DNA of 64,000 nt from Eustoma russellianum (taxonomy: Eukaryota > Streptophyta > Magnoliopsida > Gentianales > Gentianaceae), in contig AP025048.1 in NCBI GenBank assembly GCA_036186865.1, positions 28,652,170 to 28,716,169 on the forward strand, in the 5' to 3' direction. Position 1 is the stretch's first letter; every line of letters starts with the position of its first letter. The notes under the pieces are model-generated. The model saw nothing but the letters and a program-made list of their open reading frames with translations, had not been told where the DNA came from and did no database searches. A program made the position numbers and the translations under genes. Of the stretch, positions 10,768-22,308 are shown piece by piece.

Positions 10768-11046
10768 AGAAAATAGCATACACGATGAGTATGACATACT
10801 AAAAATGCATGATTTCCATTGATATGTTATAAGTTGCTCTTTTTCTCCATTGTTACTAATGCTTTTGATGTGATTTACAAAATATAAGGAGAGAGAAAAG
10901 CATTATTTAAGGGGGAGAGAGATAAAGTTAAGGAGGAGCACGATAGCATGATATTATGAATTCAATTTTATGCATAATTGTAGTGGGAGTGATCACATTT
11001 AAATCATGGATAAATGTTGTCTTGCAAATCATAAAAAGGGGGAGAT
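10768..11046 (+). other. Remaining internal sequence and polypurine tract of element A
   Basis: No coding sequence. Purine-rich phrases TAAGGGGGAGAGAGA (10909 on) and AAGGAGGAGCA precede the terminal tract AAAAAGGGGGAGAT (11033-11046) beside the 3' LTR. Multiple tracts recall family C. Confidence 0.7.
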
Positions 11047-13724
11047 CGCTGAGAAATCGAAGATTCAGTGATTTGAAAATGCATGATTTAAATGTTACGT
11101 TTTTATCAAATGCATGAAATAAGTGTAACTTGATATATACACGTGATAAAAATGCTTTACATGTTTATCTATAATGTTGTCGCACTAACGTGCCATGAAG
11201 CATTAAGGGTTACATCACATGGCAAACATTTGTCGTCTTTATACTATTTTCAGGTGTCATAATTAATTAATGAAACCAGTTCATCAAGTGAAATGCTTAA
11301 GGAAATGAACTAACTAGTTCATTAAATGAAGACATATTTGGGACATATTTGGAGAGAGCTATTTGGCAACAAATTTGGAATGGAAAATTACGTCTCCACA
11401 CTAACATATACATGCCACATACATATACATATTATATGTCCACATTTTTTTTACGATAAACTATATACTTATATTCCAAGGTTCCACCGACACGTCATAT
11501 ATATATAAATGTACATCGACGTCACACCACTATATACAACTCATATTTATGAGTATATACATGTCTTATATCATATATTACAAGTCATGTTACCATCAAA
11601 ATTGTAACGACATGTCACGAGGTCATAAACCAAAAATTGTCATATCAGGTGACTACCGAAACTTCACCGACATGTCACGTACTTACCATATAAAGATGGT
11701 TAGACTATATACACCAAAAATACTCAAACATTTCGGGATACACGTGACAAATTCAGACTCAAATTCATACCATGTTTACACACACAAATCACCCACAATT
11801 TAGCAAAAGTTTGTGGAGAATTCAAATTCAAGTTTCTTTTGTTACATGGGGCTTTTTTCCTTCAGCCATTGGAGCTGAATATGCACCTTATTTTATGTAT
11901 ATTATGTGTGACATAATATATATTACATTTCTAAAAATTTTGATTTTAATCAGAGAAAAATCGCGTAATCGACGAAAGTCAAAATTCAGTTTTCTACACC
12001 TCTACATGCTTGGACATTTTTGGTCTTGATGTCACATGTATCTACACACTTTTACACATTCACGACATATTAGATGTTCTAGAAAAATAAATTTAGGGCT
12101 GATTGCAATTTAACATGTGTGTCAAGATTGTGCATCATTATGTGACAAAGTTTACCAAAACAGAATTCAGCACATGTGCAGCTGAGATCACACACCATTT
12201 CAGCCTTGTTGGAGCCTAGGTGGAGCTTTTTTGGTACTTTAATTGGTGAAAAATAAGCCACACATGATTGGTGACATTGAAGAGGGCAACACACAAGGAA
12301 ACAATTCAAAATACAACACATGCTGAACTTTCAACACATGTGCTTGGAGCTGGCCGATTTTTACCCCTTTTTGTCTTCAATTTTATTCCAAAATTTTAAG
12401 TGGATCATATCATCATTAATTGGAAATTAACAACCTTGATTTTAAGCATGTGTTTCAGGTTTTTTGATGGAATTTCCAGCTCATTTATGAAGTGCCAAGG
12501 TGGATAATCAATGGCCTATCAAGCAAGTGACAACTAGGGAAAGAAAAATCATTCGTCCAATTGTATTGCACCAAGTAAGCAAGGTTGTGTCATCATTTAT
12601 ACAAAGCAATCTTCCAAGGGTATTCAAGACAATTTTCCAGGAAGACTCTAACCCTAGGGAGCGGCCAAGACACTATAGAAAGGGGTAGGATGATTCAAGC
12701 AAGGCTAAGCAAAGTTCATATCCTTACAAGTTCAAAGCAAGACTACTCTCTTCTTCTCCCATTCTTTTCTCGTGCTCTTAGCCTCAAGCCTATCATACAT
12801 ATCTTCCACATACTATATAGGCTTTGTGTAAGCCACCCACATACGTTTATCTCGTGTAAAAGTTTGATCAAGGTGTGATCAAGCCTTCATTCGATCAGTG
12901 GTGTGTTCGTGTTGTTGTGTTTGTTTGTTTGATTGTAAAAGGATGAAGTTGGTGTTTAAATCGAGTCACCCTTGTGTCAAGGTGTCATTTGTGATTAGTT
13001 AATACTGAAAATGGTGTCCTCGAAACTGGAGTAGGGTATTTTAACCGAACCAGTATAAAAATCTTGGTGTTTTACTTTTCAGCACCTTTACTTTCAGTCT
13101 TGTTTCGTGTATCGTTGTTATAGCCATGGACAAATAGCAAACGTTTTTCAAAAATCATAAAACTTTTTAGAAACATAGCCAAAGGTCTAGGTTTCATTTG
13201 GGACAAGTTTCATCGAATTTGGATAAGTCATCCAAATGTTCATAGTTCTGAGACTAGTGCAATCTGATTTTCAAATATGCAGAGGTTGAGGACATCAATG
13301 TGGTTGATATACTTGCCAAAGGAATTTTGGAAAAATTTTTCAACCCCTTATAGTATATATCTTAATGGTCATTCAAGAAAATTTTCAAAGCATTTAGATT
13401 TTTCATTAAATAGGAATAAAATTTTCATTCTGAAGAACAGTTTCTGGCAGATTGACGCAATCTGAGTAAAATGTTTTTCAAGGGGTTAGACTTGAATTTT
13501 AATCTCAAATTTTTATGACACATACATAACATGAGAAAGTACTTTTTCACCACATTTCATAATTTTTGGAGGTCTACAACATGATCATTCAGTTAATCTA
13601 AATAGGATCTTAAAACAGAATCTGTTTTTCAGAAGTGAGTTATTTGGTCCAAAAAGTTTTAAAAATCAATTTTTCCGCACTCACTATTCAACCCCCCTTC
13701 TAGTGGTGCTATATAGGTCCTACA
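11047..13724 (+). repeat. 3' LTR of element A
   Basis: Partner of 6744-9432, with the same ends and order and numerous substitutions and small indels. Its TATA box and palindromes are mutated, so the 5' copy is the better preserved promoter. Confidence 0.88.
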
Positions 13725-15405
13725 GATGTAAGGTGTGATAAATAAGTGACAGCATAAATAATATCATGCTTCACTTCGCAAGTTAAATTTACAATTCTGC
13801 TCATAATATCCAAATCAAATAGAGCAATTCAAATCTAATATAGCAAATAGACCCAATAAAGTACGTAACAAAGTCCAATGAAGGGTTAGTCCAATTCAAA
13901 ATCGATTGATGCAATTTTTCAAATATGCGATGTCAAATGTCCAAAGTCAAAGGTCCAAAATTCCAAAGTCCAAATTTTCCAAATCCAATTTAGCCGGTCC
14001 ACAATCTAAATACAAGTACAACTCGATCCAAGTCTAAATATCAAATCCGGCTTAACCGGTCCGAAATCTAATTCCAAATATCCAAAACCTGACTAAAACG
14101 GTCTAAAACAATGCAATGGCTATAGCACTTTCCCTACAATTGGACTTATACTGTAAGACTTACGAATCGGTCTCCCAATAGTCAATATGCCCTGGCGCTC
14201 TATATCAAAATAGCCAATAAGCTGAGGAGCCCTAATGGCGGCCAATATGTTCGGGCGCTCTTATCCAAAATAGACAATATGCTCGGAACCCTATTTGTTT
14301 GGAACCAATCCAGCTAACAGTATATTTCAAGTGTAGGGGTGAATTTCTAAAAATATGCCAATGCAATTTTTCCAAATCATTTCCAAGTACCCAAGGTTGT
14401 CCAACTTACCAAAATGGGCTAAAATATCAAAATTACCAAATTGACTCGAAATACCAAATATTTCAAAATCAAATAATCCAAATATGCCAAAAATATCTAA
14501 AATACTGAGACATCTCACCCGTGTAAGCATACACGTATATATGTCTACGGCCATACATGCACATATACACGTATCTATGCACACGCTACTCCCTCAGCCT
14601 ATTTCCCCACAACCTGCTACCCAACTAACCTCATCTCACCCCGACACTCTCAGCCCCACCCCACTGACCTATTGTCCAGAACCACCCGCAGCCCCCAAAC
14701 CCTCGGCCCATACCCCTCCCCACACCCCTAACCCTAATTTCCTCTCAAACCCTTCCTCACTCTCCGGCCTCTATCAAAACACCTCACCACCCAAAATGTT
14801 CACATCCAGTACCTCAGGCCCCTAGGAAATTTTATTCTGAACACAACCCGTAAAAATCATGGCCATCTGAGACCGAACGTGGCCACACACGCCCTCAGAA
14901 GTGCGCCCACACGTGGCCACTCTCTGGCGCGTGTGCCGCCCATATTCTCCAGCACCGACCACCAGAATTCATATTTTCTTATATCCAACCCATTCTCATC
15001 ATCAAATCATACAAATTCCTGACTTACACCATTATCAAATTCCTCCAAAATCAATACCATTTCCAAATCAATTTCACATAAAACCACAAGTTTTACCATA
15101 TGCTATAAATCACATACTTATAAACTTTTACCACCACCTATGCCAAAAAGTCAGTTTACCAATGTCTCTCAAAACACCCCATTCGGTCCTTCACGCAATA
15201 TATCACGCACAATATACTATTCAAGCCTCTATATTAATTGTATATAATATATTTATTTATATGAAAGTGTAATTACTACACAGTATAGTATATGCATGTG
15301 AAAAGTTTTCATAACCATGCATGAATCTCACGTCAACCAAAGTATGCAATTTCATTTTCACCACCTTTATCTACATGCATTCGGCCAATACAAATAATAT
15401 ATATA
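13725..15405 (-). repeat. N1 left LTR, second piece
   Basis: Matches 34075-35800 of the right LTR: the GTGTGATAAATAAGTGACA start, repeated CCAAATATCCAAA-type runs, a C-rich segment at 14580-14800 and CGGCCAATA just before a TA-rich tract. The reading frames here are not conserved between the LTRs. LINE insertion ends the piece. Confidence 0.85.
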
Positions 15406-16114
15406 TTTTTTTTTCATAAAAGCAAAGTTTTATTGAAAAAACTCACTTATGGCGGAGTAAACCATATACATCCAATGAATTGTCGTCATAGGAAAAAAGC
15501 GAATGAAGATACTATAGAATACGCAACCTCCAGTCATATATATGCCGCATTAAAACCTTGTCAAGTAAAACCACCCTTGTGGATAAAACCTTGACGAAGG
15601 AAAAAGTGTACATATTTATATGACTTAAAGGTTGATGTAAAAACAAATACATAAACAAAGGATTGAAAAAGAACAAATGTAACAATACAGCCATGAACAT
15701 ATGAGCCTCCTTGCTATAGAGCGTTGCATGCTTCAACAATCAGCCTGAAGTACCTGCATGTTACCGTCTTCGTCCGCCATTCCAGTTTGAAGGTAGTGCC
15801 TCGCACACAAATTAGATCATTGCGCATCGCTACCATAATTGTCCATAGAGAAAATAGTTGTAGTAAGATAAAATCATACCCGAGTTGCCCATAGCCAATT
15901 GACCATAGGCAACCTCCTTGTAATATTGTAGCAGTGCCCATTCCAAGATGACAGGAGGATGCGTTGTAACCGTGTCTCAGAGAGCAAGGAAAAAAGTTTA
16001 TGTTACCCACAGACACGTGGAAAATTATGACGAAAATGATGTATGAGCATATAAAGCATAAAGAAAGGTAGACATACCAAGGCTGCCTATACTAACTGTT
16101 GGCATAGGCAACCC

Positions 16115-17080
16115 TCAATATTGAACGCCGTTCCATAATATTCGAAAATTGGGGAGAGACATCCAGACGCAAGGAACCTCGCACATCGCATGGCAACGAA
16201 GCTTCTGTGGAATAGAGTTGTGCTCCGTAGCGTGCAGCCCATAACGTGCTAAGACATGTGCAACTGTATTTGCCTCACGTGGACAATAGCAAAGCGTAGA
16301 AGCATTAAGACACAGCATCAACGTAGTTCGTTGGATGTCTAATAGACAGGCACCCGTGTATTGCAATGGATGACGCGCCAAGTGTAGCAATTGGCGACAG
16401 TCAGTTTCGATATATAGCGCATCATAAGACCTGGCGTAATACAGGAGTGAGAAGCACAAGGCCATTAACTCTGCTCGAAGTGGAGAGACACACGGTAAGA
16501 CATAACAAACTGCAGAGATAAAATTTCCAAATTCATCGCGTACAACATCACTCGCAGCTGCCTTGCTGCGTCCCACAGCCACATCCACATTTAGTTTCAT
16601 TCGGCCTGAAGGCAGCAAAGTCCACTTAACTATTCTGTGCCGGCGCGGACTCTTAACTGTGGTGAGAATCCTGAAGCAAGTAAATGAGGTAAAGATTGTG
16701 CGAATTTGCGACCTTGCACAGATGCACACCACGTATATATAGTGGTGCGCACTTGACCAAATAAATGTGCATATGAAAAAAACGGTATCACCGAATCTTA
16801 TGGAAGCGTACTCTTTCCAAATAACCCAAACAACAATTGCGGGCACAACAGCTCTTAAATTCCTTGCATCGTTGATCCAGAAGCTTTCCGCCCCCAGAAA
16901 GATAGATAAGCTTGAATTGTTGCTTGTTGAGGCATAGGCCCGAGAACAAAACTACGATTTCATTCCACATAGATTTGATGGGTAGACAATGCAGAAATAT
17001 ATGATCTCTAGTATCCGACTGTTGTAAGCAGAAAAGACATTGTTACGGATAGATTACCTGCCATGCTCTAAGAGTATTCG
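16115..17080 (-). pseudogene. LINE1 RVT zinc-binding region and RNase H domain
   Basis: The RVT zinc-binding motif (CLFC ... HIFLHC) lies near 16990-17045, interrupted by a stop just before it. Then comes a plant RVT_3-type RNase H in the open frame 16115-16846: KLNVDVAV, LRAELMAL, IETDC and a final REANTVAHVLAR segment supply the D-E-D-(H/D) residues. The RNase H would remove RNA from the cDNA hybrid. This domain arrangement is typical of a subgroup of plant L1 elements. Confidence 0.8.
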
Positions 17081-18953
17081 TCAAAGGGAGAGCGTGAAGC
17101 CACAGACGCCATAAAAATACTTTAACTCCCGGGGGAGATGTAGCCCACCAAATAAATTTCGAGGGAGCAAACAAAGGTGTTTGTGAATGAAATAGCGAAT
17201 AAGCAGACTTGATGGTATATTGCCCATTAGGCTCAACGTTCCATGCGATGGTATCCTGGGATTAAGATACATGGTCTTGCATGTAAGAGTGACATACACA
17301 AATACGCTTCCAGACTGATGAATCATAGATATGCGTAAAACCTCACTTCTTCGGCCATACTTTACACAGCTAAAACTTGCCCATAATGAGTTAGAGTTAT
17401 GGTATTTCCACCATAACTGGCCGTCATATACTTGTTGAATAAAATCCAAATTGCGTATTCTCAAGCCTCCATACTCAGTGGGACGACATACTTGGGTCCA
17501 TGACACCCACTGGTGACGTCCATTCCACAAAAAAGAAGACATTTTCCTATTCAAGGCATTAATAACACTTTTAGGTAGTCTTGAGCTCGCTATAATGTGT
17601 ATAGGCATAGTAGCCAAAACATGCTTGATTAGCACCACTCGACTTGCCATGGATAACAACTTCGATGACCAAGCATTAAGGACGTCGATCAAAATGTTCT
17701 AATAAGGCTGTGCAGTATGCGGATCTATTGATACCTTTGAACAAAAACAAACCAAGATACTTTATGGGGCTGTGTGACTAATCGCATGCCCAAATCTTGC
17801 GCCACTCTCTGCCCATCAACAGTTTCTTCCCCACTACCAATTGACTCTTGTGAAGTTTACTAGTTGTCCTGAGGCATTCTGATAGTTATCCAAGAACTGA
17901 CGGAATCTTTGAATGTTTGATAAATTACCATTCAGAAAAACCACTAAATCATCGGCAAAGCCCAAGTGAGATACCTGTGGAACTCGGCCCACTTGAAAAC
18001 CCCGTAATTCAACCCGATCTTATTAATGCATTAATAGCGCGTGAAAAGCCCTTAGAGGCCAAAATAAACAATAATGGCGAGAGCGGTCACCTTGTTTTAC
18101 CCCGCGTGTGACCGGAAAGAAAGCCACAGGCTTACCATTAATGAGTATAGAACATCTAGTGGCAGACAAATTATTTAATATAATCCGCACAAGCTTCTCT
18201 GCAAAACCAAATTTGAGCATAAGCTGACTAAGATATGTCCAATTCACCCTGTCAAAAGCCTTGGCCATGTCGAGTTTAATTTATTACATGACCGCCATGT
18301 ACATGTTTATCAAGCATATGTACCATTTCCTGAGCTAGCAGGATTTGGTCTGCAATACCTCTGCCCTTTAAAAATCCTGCTTGCTCCGGGACATGAGTCT
18401 CTGGAGATAATCAGATAAACGCGTTGCCAAAAGCCGAGTTATAACTTTGGCCAAAAATTTGGTCAAGCATATGGGACGGAAATCATTAAACGATTGTGGA
18501 TTGATACATTTGGAGTGAGAGTAATTAGAGACGCGGCCAATGATTAGTTGGGCCTAACTCCAAGAAAGAATTGCTGAACTGGCTTTGTGCACGTCCAACT
18601 TAATAATAGACCAAAATTTGCGATAAAATGAGCCTGGGAACCCATCTGGACCAGCTGCACTGGTTGGACTTAAATCCCAAACTACACATTGCACTTCATG
18701 AAGTTCCGGTATAGCAATCAGCCTGTCATTATCCTCCTGCGTTAAAATTGTCGGAATGTGTTGGAGCAAAGAGGAAGGGTCCGTCTGGCCTTCCACTGTG
18801 AATAACGAACTATAATAATTTACAACATGTTGTTCAATCTCTTCATTTTGTTGATATTCCACTCCAGTTGAATCAACTATTCTAGTAATGGGCTTGCCTA
18901 CATTGTCTATCCTTAACAAACTTGATGATAGAGTGAGTGTTTGCATCCCCCTG
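17081..18953 (-). pseudogene. LINE1 reverse transcriptase, broken
   Basis: Motifs in order on the minus strand: SAAGPDGFPGSFYRKFW near 18600-18665, MAKAFDRVNW and GVKQGD at 18085-18268, GFADDLVVF near 17945-17975 (the catalytic Asp pair), and the thumb segment with LLSMASRVVLIKHVLA near 17600-17665. The frame is interrupted at several points (about 18270, 18023 and 17700). The enzyme would copy the element RNA at the nicked target. Confidence 0.85.
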
Positions 18954-19510
18954 TTTCATCCACTTTACGTTTGCTTTTTGCTTCCAGAATAGTGTAGCAC
19001 GATGATGCTGCAATTTCAATAAAGATGCATGCTGCAATGATATGATTCACGGGAGGCATCATTAGGCCGTATATCATATTCCCTCTCACAGCGAAGTGTC
19101 TTAGATTCAGCCTGTGCAATAGCATCAAAAATATTTCCAAACACATCTCTATTCAATGCTTCAAGTCCTGCTTAAGCTGTTTGAGCTTGTTATAGAACCC
19201 TCTCATACCACCCATTGTTTCATAGAATTGCCAGTGATGAGTAACAAATTGCTAAAAATCAGAATGCGAAGCTCCATGCCTCCAGATAACGAAAAGAAGC
19301 CGAATGTCCTGCTCTTGCGGTCAAAACACTCAAGATAAATGGGGCAATGATCTGATGTGTTCAACTAAGGATGTTGATAAGAGACTGTAGTAAATAAATC
19401 AAAGAAGCTCGAGTGTGCAAAGGTATCTATCCAGTCTTCGCCAAACCCGACCAAGGCCTCTTCCATCACTCCAAGGTAATATGGAACCTTGATAGTTTAA
19501 TATCATATAG
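18954..19510 (-). pseudogene. LINE1 endonuclease C-terminal end and linker
   Basis: SDHCPIYLEC near 19325-19355 is the last motif of the APE-type endonuclease. The linker follows with FWKQKANVKWMKQGDANT near 18940-19000. Upstream of SDH only about 170 bases look endonuclease-like; the catalytic N-terminal part is absent. Confidence 0.7.
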
Positions 19511-19639
19511 CGAACAGTAGGATACTTACACCGATTACTATACCAAAATCGTCGACAAAGCAAAATCTTCCTCTTCCTTTTCTCAAGGGTGGCAGATCAT
19601 ATGATTTTTTGGTTTTTCTAAATAGTTCGAACCAACAAG

Positions 19640-20565
19640 TTGCGGCATTCTAGAATTTCTTACGTTCATATCAGTGTCCATCAGGTCCAGCTTGTGAACT
19701 ATAATAAAAGCCAATTTGTTACTAGCACTTATTTATCTTCTCACTGGACGTGGAATAATTGGACAAATTTTGGAAATACGGGCCACATCACTACCTCTCA
19801 AATATCTTAGATCATATTTGTATCAAAGGAATCAACCGGCGCGCTATTGTGAGCCTCTTATAAATTATTTTGATTCTAAGTTGGAAGGGTGGGCTAGTCA
19901 ACTTTTATCTCCAGGTGGAAGTTTGGTTCTATTGAGGGCAGTTTTGGCTTCTCTACCGCTGCACATAATGGCTGCTGCAAGGTTACCAAGTAGTGTCATT
20001 CAAGCAATACATCGCAAAATGGCATTATTCTTCTGGGCGGTTGTTATCATTGGATTTCTTGGACAAAGATGTGTAGTCCCGAACATGAGGGTGGAGTGGG
20101 AATCCAAAGTCTTTTTGCGCTTCAACAAGCTTATGATTGTAAAATTTGGTGGAATTATCACCATAGTAATTCGTTATGGACTTGACACTGCGTGAAAGAT
20201 ATGAACGTACACATGAATTTACCCCTACAATTTATGACTCCCCGACATGGTATGTTTTTTTACTACTCTTTTCTGTAAGCTTCGTACGATATTCTCACGT
20301 GTCATCAACTTACATTTTCTGTGTCTCAAAACATCATCACTGGGCTGCAACAATGACATGAGGATCACTTCGTAAGCGACTGGCACCGGTTATCAAACAT
20401 TAGCTGCTTTTGTACTTTCATTTTATTGATTGTAACTGAATTTTTGTTCTTATTTTTCCTCATTCGTTTTTTTGGGAGACTCTCCCGTAGACTTCAAGAA
20501 CTAATTAACTCTCCGGTATTCCTCCGCCACAAGTAAGGGCAATATTAATTAAATAATGGACGGTA
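19640..20565 (+). pseudogene. Second LINE fragment in opposite orientation (LINE3)
   Basis: Plus-strand RT end: a QLVNYNKSQF-like segment near 19685, then KYLRSYLYQ and FDSKLEGWASQLLSPGG, followed by LPLHIMAAARLPSSVI (open frame 19716-20195), the thumb region also seen in LINE1. Past 20200 coding similarity stops and a 3' UTR-like end appears: CCTCCGCCACAAGTAAG near 20525 resembles the reverse of CTTATGGCGGAGG at the 3' end of the minus-strand LINEs. It abuts LINE1 head to head. Since both have their own 3' end, simple twin-priming inversion of one copy does not explain them. Confidence 0.75.
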
Positions 20566-20605
20566 CCACTCGTCTTTCACTATATATATATATATATATA
20601 TATAT
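20566..20605. repeat. TA microsatellite left of element B, with N1 LTR border
   Basis: (TA)12 at 20581-20605, continuing as TA repeat at 30954-30988 on the other side of element B. This shows that one tract was split by the insertion. Confidence 0.85.
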
Positions 20606-22042
20606 TGTTTAGGTCCCTTAGAACACACTAGAAGGGGGGGGTTGAATAGTGTGTTCACCAAGTATGGATATTTTGTGGCTATTTTCGTTTTAGAGGGCAA
20701 CCGCTACTTGGATGTGTTCTTTTGAAAGATAAAACTTGAAAGACAAGAAGAACACGATTATGTATAGAGGTTCAAGTCAGAGACTCTACTTCCTCTACCT
20801 TCTTGATGTTTCACAAGAAGGATTTTGAAATGGGGATTGTTATTTCTTTTGGGGGAAACAACAACCAAAACGAAATCAAAAGAATACAAACTAGGCACCT
20901 TGCCTAGACACAACCAAGAGTTCTAACACTTTGAAGTTTTGCCTCCAAAGATCTTCTTTGCCCTCAAAGAAATCTTGTAGGGAGAATAGTGCACCACACA
21001 CTATCAACAAAACCCTTCAAAGTTAGAAACTTAAACAAAGAAGCACCCTTGCTCCTTGACCAAACAATCTACCAAATCTCTCACAGAGAATCTCACCAAG
21101 AAGAAGACTCTTCTTCTTACAATAATCACTCTCAACAATAAAGTAAAAGTATACAAAGATTTACAACTATTTTGAGAGCTTGAGCTTGAGAGCACTTGAG
21201 AGCTTGTGAAGGTAGAAAGTTGGAGAAGAAGAATGAACCAAAACCCTTCTTTTATCAATCTTCAAGAAAACTTCCCGTTTGAAATCTTCTGCCCAGCCAA
21301 TAATGGGATTTGGCAGCTTGTGAAGGACTGCAGCAGTCTTCAAAAACAGTTCTTGGCATGTAGCAACCATTTAGAAGAGGATTCAAAAACTTTGGCCAAG
21401 AATAGAAACCTGGGATCTCTGAGTGTAAGATAAGACCTGCTGAAACAACACTAAAAGAGGAGGGTACAAAGAGTCAACTGGTTGTGAAATGAAGCAAAAA
21501 GACATTTGTACCGTTGTTCACATGAAGCGCTTAATCTGTCCAAAGAATAAGCGTTCAAAGTGGGATGAAGCGCTTAATGTGAAAAAGAACATGCGTTTCG
21601 AAGTCACATTAAGCGCCTAATGTTGGCAACTGAGTGCGTTCGAAGTGACATGAAGCGCCCTCATGTAGCACTTCATGCTTGTTCGAACTAAAACTGACAT
21701 TTTCTCAGAACCAGGCCTTGGGAAAGCGTGCTTGTTCAGAGAAAAGTACTTTTGCCTTGGTGAGACACTTGAAGCGCTTAAAGTAGCGTTCGAAGTGTAC
21801 GTATATTTCATCAGGACACATGAAGCGCTTGATGTAAGCGTTCGAAGTGTCCTGACTTCAATACAACACATGAAGCGCCTGATCAAGGCGTTCGAAGGTG
21901 TTCTGATCATCACCAAGACACATGAAGCGCCTGAAGTGAGCGTTCGAAGTGCACTGACTTCAAACCATCACTTGAAGCGCTTAAAACTAATTTTCAAGTG
22001 CCAACCTTGTGCAAATCATCAAAACTAAATCACATTCTAACA
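20606..22042 (-). repeat. 3' LTR of element B
   Basis: Near-identical to 29518-30953. It starts TGTTTAGGTCCC, with one T more than the partner, and ends TTCTAACA. The G-run GGGGGGGG-TTGAATAG near 20633-20650 is the reverse of the CTATTCACCCCC-like U5 end of family C. A TATA-like GATAAAAG (minus strand) lies near 21249-21256. Confidence 0.93.
21518..21995 (-). promoter_or_regulatory. Array of hairpin repeats in U3 of B 3' LTR
   Basis: About nine units of roughly 50 bases, each with GAAGCGC(T/C)T, a spacer and (A)GCGTTCGAAGTG. The best units are at 21816-21850, 21866-21901 and 21918-21952. In the first, inner arms CGCTT/AAGCG flank the loop GATGT; in the second, CGCCT/AGGCG flank GATCA, so both arms changed together. 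Outer bases ACAC/GTGT also pair. On the minus strand the array is at the start of U3, where enhancers would be. The open frame running through it is a by-product of the repeat. Confidence 0.75.
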
Positions 22043-22060
22043 TTCTCCCTCTTTTTGATG
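22043..22060 (-). other. Polypurine tract of element B
   Basis: Plus-strand ttctccctctttttgat next to the LTR reads as AAAAAGAGGGAGAA on the element strand, the primer for plus-strand DNA synthesis. Confidence 0.85.
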
Positions 22061-22308
22061 ATTTCACAACATGCAACATTTTAATTTACTCCCCCTTAGC
22101 ATATGCTCCCCCTCACAAAGTGCATTTAAATTTTTCAAGAGAAGTACCATATAGTCCCAAAAAAAAAACTTTACTTAATAGAACACTGATCATTACATCT
22201 ATCCATAGCAGTAGGAAAATCCAAATAACAATCAGGAACGGAAAAATTTCTAGGCAATGCAAAAAACAGATTTGAAAAAGTCAGAAGGAACCAAAAATCA
22301 GAAACCAA

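Larger units (their letters stand above)
6744..13724 (+). mobile_element. Non-autonomous Sirevirus-like copia element A
   Basis: Two LTRs of 2689 and 2678 bases flank only 1.6 kb of internal sequence. LTR starts are tattgagaaatc and cgctgagaaatc, where related family C has TGTTGAGAAAT; both LTRs end ggtcctaca. A PBS-like GGTATCA follows the first LTR and a G-rich PPT precedes the second. Only parts of gag remain and pol is absent. In a 200-base sample the two LTRs differ at about one base in ten, so the insertion is old. I could not identify a clean target site duplication. Confidence 0.85.
15406..19510 (-). mobile_element. L1-type LINE with RNase H domain, 5'-truncated (LINE1)
   Basis: Minus-strand order: end of the endonuclease, linker, RT, RVT zinc-binding region, RNase H, 3' UTR. 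The 3' end is a 9-base poly-T on the plus strand (15406-15414, a poly-A tail on the element) beside a TA-rich tract. Only the C-terminal part of the endonuclease is left, so the copy is 5'-truncated as usual for target-primed insertion. All domains are interrupted by stops and shifts. The 5' limit is approximate. Confidence 0.85.

Noticed and set aside
14484..15272. Pro-rich frames in N1 LTR, also at 34888-35690
   Set aside because: C-rich simple sequence in both LTRs; frames are not conserved between the copies.
21518..21995. Regularly spaced repeats resembling a CRISPR array
   Set aside because: Repeats are imperfect, spacers are not unique inserts, no cas genes are present, and the DNA is plant nuclear. 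It is an LTR feature duplicated in both LTRs.
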